Shown here: positions 38,823-47,596 of the stretch, piece after piece | Numbering within the stretch: the stretch's first letter is position 1 | Layout: every line of letters starts with the position of its first letter | Assembly: GCF_000834015.1 (NCBI RefSeq) | Contig: NZ_JXQI01000088.1 | Span: 93,659 to 157,658, forward strand | Reading direction: 5' to 3' | From: Prevotella pectinovora | Lineage (GTDB): Bacteria > Bacteroidota > Bacteroidia > Bacteroidales > Bacteroidaceae | DNA length: 64,000 bases | Notes under the pieces: model-generated | Database searches by the model: none | Told to the model about the DNA's origin: nothing | The model's input: only the letters and a program-made list of their open reading frames with translations | Program-made: the position numbers and the translations under genes

Positions 38823-40052
38823 ATGACTCAGACAAAGCATACTGATCCGCTGACCGCAGAACAGGGCGAGGGCATGCAGACCCCTGCCGGACGCACGGGG
38901 TTCATTGCCGTTTTCCTGCGTGAGCTGCATATCATATTCACCACGCCGGTGTATCTGATATGCATGTTCCTGCTGCCCATGTTCGTCATGGTGTTCTTCA
39001 CCACGCTCATGGACCAGGGACAGCCCAACAAGATGCCGGTGGGAATAGTAGACCTCGACAACACCGTCACCACACGCCAGCTCACCCGTAAGCTCGACGC
39101 CTTCCAGAACACCGATGTGGTGGCATACTACAACAGTGTGGACGAGGCGCGACTGGCGATGCAGCGCAACGAAATCTACGGATTCATGTATTTCCCCAAG
39201 GGAACCACCGACAAGCTGCTCGCCTCACGTCAGCCCAAGATTTCCTTCTATTATTCATACACCTCGCTCACGGCAGGCGCACTGCTCTACAAAGACCTCA
39301 AGACCATAGCGACGCTCGGTTCGGCTGGTGTCGGCTCTGCCACGATGCAGGCCAGGGGATACACACAGAAGCAGATAATGGCGTTCTTGCAGCCCATCGC
39401 CGTTGACCTACACGCCGTGAAGAACCCGTGGACCAACTATAACTTCTATCTCACCACGATGCTCGTGCCGGGATGCCTCATGCTCTTCATCTTCCTGCTC
39501 ACGCCTTATTCGCTCGGCACGGAACTGAAGTTCAACCGTGCCCGGAAGCTCCTCCTTGTGGCAGGGGACGACAAATGGACGCTGCTGCTCGGCAAGCTGC
39601 TGCCGCAGACGCTGATATTCCTCAGCGTCTTCTATCTCTATTCTCTGTATGTCTACGGCATCCTCGGATTCCCACACAGTGGCGGAACATTCCACATCCT
39701 CCTGCTCGGACTCCTCGCCGTCACGGCATCCCAGGGATTCGGGGCATTCATGTTCGGACTCATGCCGTCGCTCCGAATGTCGATGAGCACCTGTTCCTTG
39801 TGGGCTGTGCTCAGCTTCTCGCTCGTCGGTACGGCGTTCCCCGTCTTCGCCATGGATCCTGCCATCGAAGGCATAGCACAGATGTTCCCGCTGCGGCATT
39901 ATTTCCGCATCTATCAGACGAGCGTATTCAATGATTTCCCCCTCTCTTACGCATGGGTCAACCTCGTGGCGATGATTGCCTTCTCGCTGCTGCCGATGCT
40001 GGTGGCTGGCAACATACGCAAGGCGATGAGGGAATATAAGTATATGGAATAG
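38823..40052 (+). CDS. ABC-2 type transporter permease (first copy)
   Basis: 409 residues. Following a short cytoplasmic N-terminus there is one helix (VYLICMFLLPMFVMVFF), a ~180-residue periplasmic domain beginning MPVGIVDLDNTVTTRQL, then five C-terminal helices, the YhhJ/YbhR-like arrangement. It exports substrates unknown from the sequence (drugs or lipids in known relatives). No ATP-binding subunit is encoded nearby; it must come from elsewhere or be fused in another locus. Confidence 0.9.
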   Translation: MTQTKHTDPLTAEQGEGMQTPAGRTGFIAVFLRELHIIFTTPVYLICMFLLPMFVMVFFTTLMDQGQPNKMPVGIVDLDNTVTTRQLTRKLDAFQNTDVVAYYNSVDEARLAMQRNEIYGFMYFPKGTTDKLLASRQPKISFYYSYTSLTAGALLYKDLKTIATLGSAGVGSATMQARGYTQKQIMAFLQPIAVDLHAVKNPWTNYNFYLTTMLVPGCLMLFIFLLTPYSLGTELKFNRARKLLLVAGDDKWTLLLGKLLPQTLIFLSVFYLYSLYVYGILGFPHSGGTFHILLLGLLAVTASQGFGAFMFGLMPSLRMSMSTCSLWAVLSFSLVGTAFPVFAMDPAIEGIAQMFPLRHYFRIYQTSVFNDFPLSYAWVNLVAMIAFSLLPMLVAGNIRKAMREYKYME

Positions 40053-40108
40053 TGCGTCCCGGATTCTGTGGATGTATGATTTCCGATAACGCCAAATGAA
40101 TGACAACA

Positions 40109-41353
40109 ATGAACAAGTTTTTCAACATACTGCGCGACACTTGCTATATCTGCCTGCAGGAACTCAAGAATGTGTTCCGCGACCAGGGCGTGCTCATCTT
40201 CCTCGTCGTGGTGCCGTTGGCATATCCGCTCCTGTATTCGTGGATATACAACAATGAGGTGGCGCGTGAGGTGCCCGTGGCGATAGTCGACCTTTCGCAT
40301 AGCCACACCAGCCGCGAATTCACCCGTATGATAGACGCCTCGCCCGACACCCGCGTGGCTCTGCGCTGCAACAGTCTCGACGAGGCGCGCCAGCGCATTG
40401 GCCGTGGCGATGCCTACGGAGTGGTATACTTTCCTGAGGACTTCCAGACCAGGCTCAACCGCATGGAGCAGACCCACGTGGGGGTATACTGCGACATGAG
40501 CATCATGCTTGCCTACAAGGCGATTTTCCAGACCTGCGTGGCTATTCAGGGCGAACTGAACTCCAGGATTCAGGTGAAGCTCTCGGGCAACTACACCGAC
40601 CGCGAGAACGAGATCACCACCCGGCCGCTCGACTTCCAGGAGGTGCCGATATTCAACAACACGGCGGGATATGGCAACTTCATCATCCCCGGAGTGCTCA
40701 TGCTCATCATCCAGCAGACGCTGCTCCTGGGTGTGGGAATGGCGGCAGGAACGGCGAGGGAGAAGAACAACTACGGATTTCTCGTGCCTATCCACCGTCG
40801 CTACCGTGGCGTGATGCGCATCGTGTGGGGCAAGGCGATGGCATACCTGATGATATACGTTGTGATGGCGGCATACCTCTTGTGTGCCGTACCGTATTTC
40901 TTCAATTTCATCAGTCTTGTCACGCTGAGCCAGCTGGCTCTCTTCTCCTTGCCATATCTGCTCTCGTGCATATTCTTCAGCATGACGCTCTCGGCAATGA
41001 TGCGCTATCGTGAGAACGTGATGCTCCTTGTGGTCTTCTCCTCCGTCATGCTCCTTTTCATGTCGGGAGTATCGTGGCCGCAGAGCAACATCCCGGCTTT
41101 CTGGCAGGGGGTGTCGTGGCTCTTCCCGTCCACCTTCGGCATCCGTGGCTTCGTGAGGATGAATTCCATGGGAGCCACCCTCACCGACGTCTCCACCGAA
41201 TACCGTGCCCTCTGGATCCAGACAATCGTATATTTCGTCCTTGCCCACGAAGTCTACCGCTTCAATATCGCCAAGGCACGCCATGCCATCCACCACCGTC
41301 TCCTCCGCCTCCGCTTACAAGCCGTCTCTTCCTCTGAGGATAACCAATCCTGA
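40109..41353 (+). CDS. ABC-2 type transporter permease (second copy)
   Basis: 414 residues, a paralogue of the preceding permease with the same layout (VLIFLVVVPLAYPLLYSWIY helix, VPVAIVDLSHSHTSREF periplasmic domain, five C-terminal helices with IPGVLMLIIQQTLLLG). The two probably act as a heterodimer. Two ATG codons nine bases apart (40100 and 40109) are possible; MNKFFNILRD better fits relatives. It ends the export operon, and repeats begin within 20 bp of its stop. Confidence 0.88.
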   Translation: MNKFFNILRDTCYICLQELKNVFRDQGVLIFLVVVPLAYPLLYSWIYNNEVAREVPVAIVDLSHSHTSREFTRMIDASPDTRVALRCNSLDEARQRIGRGDAYGVVYFPEDFQTRLNRMEQTHVGVYCDMSIMLAYKAIFQTCVAIQGELNSRIQVKLSGNYTDRENEITTRPLDFQEVPIFNNTAGYGNFIIPGVLMLIIQQTLLLGVGMAAGTAREKNNYGFLVPIHRRYRGVMRIVWGKAMAYLMIYVVMAAYLLCAVPYFFNFISLVTLSQLALFSLPYLLSCIFFSMTLSAMMRYRENVMLLVVFSSVMLLFMSGVSWPQSNIPAFWQGVSWLFPSTFGIRGFVRMNSMGATLTDVSTEYRALWIQTIVYFVLAHEVYRFNIAKARHAIHHRLLRLRLQAVSSSEDNQS

Positions 41354-41354
41354 C

Positions 41355-41910
41355 CTTTAAACCCATCCTGACCTTCCCAAAGGGCAACCCATCCTAACCT
41401 TCCCAAAGGGATAACCCATCCTGACCTTCCCAAAGGGAAGGAACAGGTTACTCTGCTTTGTCAAAGACTTCAGCAAATCAATTCTGCCAATGAACATCAG
41501 CCCCCACCTAACCTCCCCCGAAGGGGAGGGACAGTTACTACTACTATTGATAAACGATTGATAATCAGATAACTACAAACGATAATCATGTAACCAATGG
41601 TATCTGTCCCTCCCCTACGGGGGAGGCTAGGTGGGGGCTGATGACAATTGGCGGAGTAACTTGTTCCTTCCCTTGGGGAAGGCTAGGATGGGTTTGAGGC
41701 TAGGTGGGGGCTGATGACAATTGGCGGAGTAACTTGTTCCTTCCCTTGGGGAAGGTTAGGATAGGTTTGAGGCTAGGTGGGGGCTGATGGCATTTAGCCA
41801 GAGTAACCTATTCCTTCCCTTTGGGAAGGTTAGGATGGGTTGCCCTTTGGGAAGGTCAGGATGGGTTATCCTACGTGGAATGTTAGGATGGGTTCGAGAC
41901 CGAGGGTGGG
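41355..41910. repeat. composite palindromic repeat block 10
   Basis: Several CTTCCC..GGGAAGG modules, an inverted element (arm ~41500, core GATAATCAGATAACTACAAA, arm ~41600), then a ~75-bp tandem duplication (GATGACAATTGGCGGAGTAA). It marks the boundary between the export operon and the defence island. Confidence 0.86.
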
Positions 41911-42026
41911 GCTGATTCCATCAGACTTGTTCTCATTTTCTGTCATTATACTTGCGGTTTATCGCTCGATATGTTTGCGAGGTGGTGACGCACCCCCTCC
42001 TCTCTACACCGTTTTTTGTCCCGTTT

Positions 42027-42113
42027 TTGGGCAAGCACGTTGCCCAAGTGGGGCAAGCACGTTACCCAACATGGGCAAGCACGTTGCCCCACCTGGGCAC
42101 ATTTCCTTCTCCT
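42027..42113. repeat. GGGCAAGCACGTTGCCC tandem array, copy 2
   Basis: Four ~22-bp near-palindromic units; a stretch of 40-odd bases containing ACGTTACCCAACATGGGCA is identical to the array at 19680-19757. The rest of the gap to 42360 contains a hairpin around ACCGATGATACC...GGTGCCATCGGT (~42251-42290) with a T-rich tail that could act as a terminator. Confidence 0.83.
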
Positions 42114-42367
42114 CCCGTGCCCAATATCAGCCCTTTTTCATCACACCAATATCTTCCTTTGCTTCTACTGCAAAGGTTAGTGTCCTCAAAGAGATTATAA
42201 AGGAAGAAGGATATCCTATTGAATGAATCTGACAGGTGTATTTATCACTTATAAAACCGATGATACCAAGAGTAAATGGTGCCATCGGTTTTTTATATAA
42301 CTAAATCTATCTGACTCTAACAAAATCCTCTTATCTTAAAATTTAATAAAATCAATATTGCCTTTCG

Positions 42368-42395
42368 TTGTTTTACTCTTTTTTTGATAAATTTG
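42368..42395 (+). promoter_or_regulatory. promoter of defence cassette 1
   Basis: TTG at 42368-42370, a 17-bp spacer and TAAATTTG at 42388-42395, 27 bp ahead of the regulator ATG. Base composition drops sharply to AT-rich from here. Confidence 0.7.
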
Positions 42396-42421
42396 CTTTT
42401 ATATTTAATAAATTAGAAACT

Positions 42422-42637
42422 ATGGTAAATCTAAATAGAATTAAAGTGGTTCTTGTTGAGCAAGGCAAATCGGGAAAATGGTTAGCTGAACAGCTTAATA
42501 AGTCAACTTGCACGGTGAGCAAATGGTGCACAAATACCGCGCAGCCTGATTTGCAAACCCTTGACCAAATTGCAAAAATACTTAAGGTGGATATTAAGAC
42601 TCTGCTTTACGACACAAAATTCAATGAGAATATATAA
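42422..42637 (+). CDS. small Cro/C1-type HTH regulator
   Basis: 71 residues, almost entirely a helix-turn-helix domain: GKWLAEQLNKSTCTVSKWCT then QPDLQTLDQIAKILKVD. It is paralogous to the regulators at 52315 and 55111; the CTNT(A/T)QPDL(Q/A)TL motif is nearly identical in the first two. It sits first in the cassette, one base ahead of the broken DUF1016 gene, so it is likely a controller of the restriction-modification genes. Confidence 0.85.
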   Translation: MVNLNRIKVVLVEQGKSGKWLAEQLNKSTCTVSKWCTNTAQPDLQTLDQIAKILKVDIKTLLYDTKFNENI

Positions 42638-42638
42638 T

Positions 42639-43112
42639 ATGGAATCTTCTATACAACAATATAAACAGGCGGTAAGCGTCATTAAAGAAGCAATTTTGCA
42701 TAGTCAATACAGGGCTGCAAAAATGGTTACGGGTGAAGAATTATCACTTAACTTTGGTATTGGTGCTTACGTATCAAACCGCTCACGTCAAGAAAAATGG
42801 GGGACGTCCATTATTGAGAGCATAAGCGAACAATTGCGCCGTGAGCTTCCTGGTTTACGTGGATTTTCGGCAAGAAGTATTCATAATATGCGAACTTTCT
42901 ATGAGTATTGGACACAATATTTAATTTTGCAGCCATCGGCTGCCAAATTGCAACTATCTATAAGTCAAGACACTATAGATATAAAATGCTTCTCTCTTTA
43001 AAAATGCTCGCCAATGGCGAGCGAAATCAATCGTGAGGAACTAAGAAATGCTTTGCCTGATATGGACGAGATGCGAAAGTTGCTCATTAATGAAAGTGAT
43101 ACTGATAATTAA
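42639..43112 (+). pseudogene. DUF1016 (YhcG-type) gene, nuclease domain lost
   Basis: The N-terminal domain is intact (YKQAVSVIKEAILHSQYRAA, KWGTSIIESISEQLRRELPG, FSARSIHNMRTFYEYW) but the frame ends at 43001. A short in-frame tail, ASEINREELRNALPDMDEM...DTDN (43014-43112), lies in another frame and looks like a C-terminal remnant, so the central PD-(D/E)XK nuclease part has been deleted. A 27-bp palindrome (42923-42949, ILQPSAAKL) sits at the domain junction, as in the other DUF1016 genes. It may still make a truncated protein. Confidence 0.65.
42923..42949. repeat. 27-bp in-frame palindrome in the DUF1016 pseudogene
   Basis: AATTTTGCAGCC, loop ATC, GGCTGCCAAATT: 12-base arms, 11 of 12 paired. 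Confidence 0.8.
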
Positions 43113-43147
43113 ATAAATTTAAATTCTAACGAAACAGAACGCTGAAC

Positions 43148-45001
43148 ATGAATAAATATGAACTTGCGAAAAAAATAACGCAGCTCGAAGGATTGACAAA
43201 CGAAGAGAAGGCTTCGCTTGTTGAGCTTCTTCGTTCTCAGAAGAAGTATGGCTTGGTGTGGGAGGACAAGCCGGAAGAAATAGAAACACGTCTTGTGGAC
43301 GAACTGCCGGTTCTCACGGAGGTGCCAGAACGTGCCATCGTGAGCGAGTCTCCCGATGCGCCCAACCATATCCTTATCGAGGGTGACAACCTCGAAGCGC
43401 TCACCGCTCTCGCTTATACTCACGATGGCAAGATTGACGTGATATATATCGATCCGCCTTATAATACAGGCAATAAGGATTTTGTCTACAACGATTCTTT
43501 TGTAGACCGTGAAGACGGCTATCGTCATTCTAAGTGGCTGTCTTTTATGAATAAAAGACTTCAGATTGCGAAGTCTTTACTTTCTTCGGAGGGGGTAATT
43601 TTTATCTCTATTGATGAAAACGAAATTGCCCAACTTAGAATATTAGGAGATGAAATTTTTTCAGAAAAGAATTTTGTCGGCCAGTGGAATTGGTTTAAGT
43701 CTGCAACACCTCCTGCTTTATCTAAAAAAATAAAAAGAACGGTAGAATATATACTTTGTTGGAAATCTCCAACAAATGACATAACATTTCAAGGTGCTAA
43801 AAAAATTAGCAAGAGTAATGATCCTTTTACTAAACCACAAAACACATATAAGGTCCTTGCTTTCCCTCCATACTCTATATCATGTACTAAGCAATCTGGA
43901 TTAATTAAATCTGGTACATATGGAACTACAAAATTTCCAAACGAGTTATTGAACGATTTGGTAATTGAAAATGGGAAAAATGCAAATGAGGTTAGATTTA
44001 GAAATCGTTTTATTTGGATACAGGAAACATTGAATAAAAATATTCAAGAGGGTATTAAGATAGAATTATCTGCAAAAGGTGTTTTGTCGTACAAGAGATC
44101 AAACTATTCTCCTGAAGTTCCACCTAATTTTATAGATGTTAATGTAGGTGTAGATACAACTGAAAATGCAGGAAGAATGCTTCTTGATATATTTGGAGGT
44201 CAGGTTTTTGATTATCCCAAACCTGTCTCGCTTATAAAATATTTAATTAATTTTACACCTGATAAAAAACTCACCATCCTCGACTTCTTTGCAGGCTCCG
44301 GTACCACTCTCCACGCCACCATGCAACTCAATGCTGAGGACGGAGGACATCGCCAATGTATCCTTGTTACCAACAACGAGAACAACATCTGTGAGGAAGT
44401 TACCTACGAGCGCAACAAGCGAGTAATCCAAGGCTACACTACACCCAAGGGTGAAGAAGTGGAAGGCTTGCACGACAACAACCTTCGCTACTACCGCACC
44501 AACTTCCTCTCTCGTGACAAGAGCGTAAAGAATATGCGCCAGCTTGTTCGTCTTGCTACTGATATGCTTTGCATCAAGAACGATGTTTATACAGAGGCAG
44601 AATTCTGCGGAAAGAAAATCAATCCTAACATTGCCCGCTATTTTGATAACGGACAAGGAAACCGTATGCTTGTCATTTACGAGGAGCGTGCCATACAGCT
44701 ATTGGTGCAGCTCATGGCGCAAACCGAGGATGACGGCATCAAAACTATGGTCTACGTGTTCTCGCCAGGCGCCGACCCATACACCGACGATTTCGAAGAT
44801 GTAGCCGAGCGTGTAAAGTTATGCGCCCTGCCATCTGCCATTTATGAGGCATACAAGCGAGTGCTGCCCAAGCGTAAGCCAAAATTCCTTGACGAAGCGT
44901 TGCAGGAGATGAAAGCACAGGCAGAAGCCGAAGCAAACGCACAACAGACACTCGACTTTGGAGAAAACGACAACATGAATGAGGAAGGAGGCGAAGCATG
45001 A
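43148..45001 (+). CDS. mod: Type III-like DNA adenine methyltransferase (Mod)
   Basis: 617 residues. Motif IV DPPYNTG (102-108) precedes motif I FFAGSGTT (~380), the beta-class order of type III Mod enzymes; DPPY indicates N6-adenine methylation. The segment between them (nt ~43560-44270) is the target-recognition region and is distinctly more AT-rich than both flanks, suggesting it was swapped in. The C-terminus (VYVFSPGADPYTDDFEDVA) is typical of Mod partners of Res helicases. It overlaps the Res gene by 4 bases (ATGA). It would protect host DNA and provide recognition for Res. Confidence 0.9.
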   Translation: MNKYELAKKITQLEGLTNEEKASLVELLRSQKKYGLVWEDKPEEIETRLVDELPVLTEVPERAIVSESPDAPNHILIEGDNLEALTALAYTHDGKIDVIYIDPPYNTGNKDFVYNDSFVDREDGYRHSKWLSFMNKRLQIAKSLLSSEGVIFISIDENEIAQLRILGDEIFSEKNFVGQWNWFKSATPPALSKKIKRTVEYILCWKSPTNDITFQGAKKISKSNDPFTKPQNTYKVLAFPPYSISCTKQSGLIKSGTYGTTKFPNELLNDLVIENGKNANEVRFRNRFIWIQETLNKNIQEGIKIELSAKGVLSYKRSNYSPEVPPNFIDVNVGVDTTENAGRMLLDIFGGQVFDYPKPVSLIKYLINFTPDKKLTILDFFAGSGTTLHATMQLNAEDGGHRQCILVTNNENNICEEVTYERNKRVIQGYTTPKGEEVEGLHDNNLRYYRTNFLSRDKSVKNMRQLVRLATDMLCIKNDVYTEAEFCGKKINPNIARYFDNGQGNRMLVIYEERAIQLLVQLMAQTEDDGIKTMVYVFSPGADPYTDDFEDVAERVKLCALPSAIYEAYKRVLPKRKPKFLDEALQEMKAQAEAEANAQQTLDFGENDNMNEEGGEA

Positions 45002-47358
45002 AAGTACTGAAATATCAGCAGAAGGCAGTTCAAGAATTGGTTGATAAAACTATCAACTTACTGTCGCTTGCCGGACAGCGACACACCCTTGTTTTTGAAG
45101 CACCTACTGGTGCCGGCAAGACCATCATGGCGTCAGAGATGCTTATGCGCCTCTGCACCGAACTGACTGAGCGTGCTGACGCGCCATGCTCCGAAGTGGC
45201 ATTTATGTGGATAGCCCCTAACAAGCTGCACGAGCAGAGCTATTTCAAGATGAAGACCTTCTTCACCGAAACACGCGAGCTGCATCCCGTTGTCTATGAC
45301 GATATGGATCATTCTGCCAACGGATATATACATCCAGGCGAAATCCTGTTTGTCAACTGGGAGAGCATCTACAAGGACAATGCGCTTATGATCCGCGACA
45401 CGGAACAGAGTGCATCGCTCTACGACCTTACCCGTCGCACCCAGATAGAACAAGAAATACCGCTCATCGTCATCATCGACGAGGAGCACATGTTTGCAGG
45501 AAGGAATGCGAAGAAGTCGGAAAAGGTGTTGCAGAATATCATGCCGAAACTGGAGATACGCATTTCTGCCACCCCTATAACGGCTCACCCTGATGAGAAG
45601 GTGACGGTGCATCGCCAGCATGTTATCGAAGAGCAGATGATCAAGGAAGGCGTGGTGATCAATCCTGCACTTGACTTCTCGACTCCCGAAATGTCGCTCA
45701 CGCAGCATCTTGTAAGTTTGGCTCTTAAGAAGCGCAATGAACTTGCGGAAGCCTATAAGCGACTGGGAGTCAACATAAATCCGTTGTTGCTTATCCAGCT
45801 GCCTAACGACGGCTCTGAATCTATGAGCACCGAGGACACAAGCATCAAGGACGAAGTGACCCTGTATCTCGACACAATACACGGCATGAACACTGCCAAC
45901 AATCGCCTTGCGGTATGGCTGAGTGGTGAAAAGGTGAATGTGGACGGACTGGAGCAAAACGACAATATGACAGAAGCCCTGCTTTTCAAACAAGCCATCG
46001 CGCTCGGTTGGGACTGTCCTCGTGCTGCTGTGTTGCTTATCTTCCGCAAGATAGAAAGCTTCACTTTCGGCGCTCAGACCGTTGGTCGCATTCTGCGTAT
46101 GCCTGAACAGAAGTTCTATCAGGACGACAGGCTGAACAAGGGCTATGTATATACCAACATCAGCCAAAACCTGGTAAAGATAGAGCCTGAAGACATGGAT
46201 TACCTATCTACAATCCATACGGTGAGAAGGGCTAACCTATGCAACGTTTCGTTGCAGTCGGAATACTGCGACCGTCCTGCCATAGGCCGCAAGCGTCTTG
46301 GCAGCGACTTCCTGCCGTTGCTCATTAAGGTGTTTGAGGAACAGTTGCAGATTAAGAACCAACAGCTATTGCTCTTCACAGAGGAAGAATTGTGTGGAAC
46401 ACCGTCCACTACCGATGAAGACGAATCGACACACGAAAACCAACAGTCAAAGAACAGACGGGCGGTGATGAATAAGATAGAGTTTAAAGTGCGGAGTATC
46501 GGCGTGGATATTATCGAGGACTTGAACATTACAGGAGAAGTAGGACAGACTCTCGCTGCAAACAAGGCTAAGTACATACGTACCATGCAGGAGCTTAGCG
46601 CTACCTTCAATGTGTTCTGTGCCCGACTCATCAGATCAAAATTTGAAAAAGTGAGCATTCCTACGCTTGGCATGGCTCTGAAGGAGGCAATGGAACAACT
46701 GTTCGGCTTGTTTGAAACGGATGCTGTGAAGGTGATACTCTATCACAAGAACCGCCCCCGCTTTGAAGAAATCATCTCACGTGCGCTTAATCGTTATCTC
46801 ACCATTCTTACACAACGACAGAGAGAGAAGTCGGAGAAATCGTTTGTGAAATATGAATGGGAAGTGCCTGCCGACCGTCTATACAAAGAGGATAACAACG
46901 TCGTTGTAGACGATGTGAAGAACCATGCGCTTATGCCCTTCGTGCAGCTGCGCAACGCTTCGTCTCCTGAACGTATGTTCGAGGCTTACCTTGAAGCCAA
47001 CACTGAGTATATTGACTGGTGGTATAAGAATGGTGACAGCGGAAAGCAACATTATGCCGTAAGTTATGTGGATGGAACAGGAGCGAAGGCGTTGTTCTAT
47101 GTTGACTTCGTTATCCGTATGAAGAACGGACAGATATTCCTCTTCGACACAAAGAGTGTTGGCAGCGATGGGGACGCTCCGGCAAAACACAATGCCCTGA
47201 TTGACTATATGGCAAGCGAGGAAAACCAAGGCAAGCACCTCAAGGGAGGTGTAATCATTGCTGACGGCAGCAACTGGAAATACTCACCACTGAAGATAGA
47301 AAACACTACCGACATTATAAATTGGGACTGCTTCTATCCTTCCGACTATAAAGAATAA
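44998..47358 (+). CDS. res: Type III-like Res: SF2 helicase with DxK nuclease end
   Basis: 786 residues. Walker A APTGAGKT (35-42), Walker B/motif II IDEEH (~160), motif III SATPI, and the late helicase motif QTVGRILRMP. The C-terminus reads FYVDFVIRMKNGQIFLFDTKS (in two parts, ~700-720), giving D...DxK in place of the usual D...ExK. It is shorter than classical type III Res (~950-1000 residues). It is translationally coupled to mod, and the 71-residue gene follows after 9 bp. Expected role: ATP-driven cleavage of unmethylated DNA. Confidence 0.87.
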   Translation: MKVLKYQQKAVQELVDKTINLLSLAGQRHTLVFEAPTGAGKTIMASEMLMRLCTELTERADAPCSEVAFMWIAPNKLHEQSYFKMKTFFTETRELHPVVYDDMDHSANGYIHPGEILFVNWESIYKDNALMIRDTEQSASLYDLTRRTQIEQEIPLIVIIDEEHMFAGRNAKKSEKVLQNIMPKLEIRISATPITAHPDEKVTVHRQHVIEEQMIKEGVVINPALDFSTPEMSLTQHLVSLALKKRNELAEAYKRLGVNINPLLLIQLPNDGSESMSTEDTSIKDEVTLYLDTIHGMNTANNRLAVWLSGEKVNVDGLEQNDNMTEALLFKQAIALGWDCPRAAVLLIFRKIESFTFGAQTVGRILRMPEQKFYQDDRLNKGYVYTNISQNLVKIEPEDMDYLSTIHTVRRANLCNVSLQSEYCDRPAIGRKRLGSDFLPLLIKVFEEQLQIKNQQLLLFTEEELCGTPSTTDEDESTHENQQSKNRRAVMNKIEFKVRSIGVDIIEDLNITGEVGQTLAANKAKYIRTMQELSATFNVFCARLIRSKFEKVSIPTLGMALKEAMEQLFGLFETDAVKVILYHKNRPRFEEIISRALNRYLTILTQRQREKSEKSFVKYEWEVPADRLYKEDNNVVVDDVKNHALMPFVQLRNASSPERMFEAYLEANTEYIDWWYKNGDSGKQHYAVSYVDGTGAKALFYVDFVIRMKNGQIFLFDTKSVGSDGDAPAKHNALIDYMASEENQGKHLKGGVIIADGSNWKYSPLKIENTTDIINWDCFYPSDYKE

Positions 47359-47367
47359 CAGCACACT

Positions 47368-47583
47368 ATGGGAAAGGGACTTGATGGAAAGTTTATCAAC
47401 TATGGTATCCGACAGGACGACTTGATGCTTATCAGCACTTTGTGCGAAAAGCATCAGGTCGACTTCGACTGGTTGAAAGAAGAAATATTGCGCAAGTTTC
47501 ATGCTGCGCGAGTGGACAAAATAGAAATGAGCGATGCCGACACGCAAACTATCATTGCAGAGGCTATTGCTCTGATAAAGTAA
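47368..47583 (+). CDS. small protein of the DNA modification cassette
   Basis: 71 residues, no signal peptide or membrane helix; GIRQDDLMLISTLCEKHQVD and DFDWLKEEILRKFHAARVDK suggest a small helical, winged-helix-sized protein. It has 9 bp before it and 13 bp after it, firmly inside the operon. I recall families of small proteins in this position next to DndD-like genes but cannot confirm it. Possible roles are adaptor or DNA-binding subunit. Confidence 0.7.
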   Translation: MGKGLDGKFINYGIRQDDLMLISTLCEKHQVDFDWLKEEILRKFHAARVDKIEMSDADTQTIIAEAIALIK

Positions 47584-47596
47584 AGGAGGACAGCTG

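Noticed and set aside
39947..41296. 449-residue minus-strand ORF
   Set aside because: Antisense to the second ABC-2 permease; His/Glu-rich text typical of shadows.
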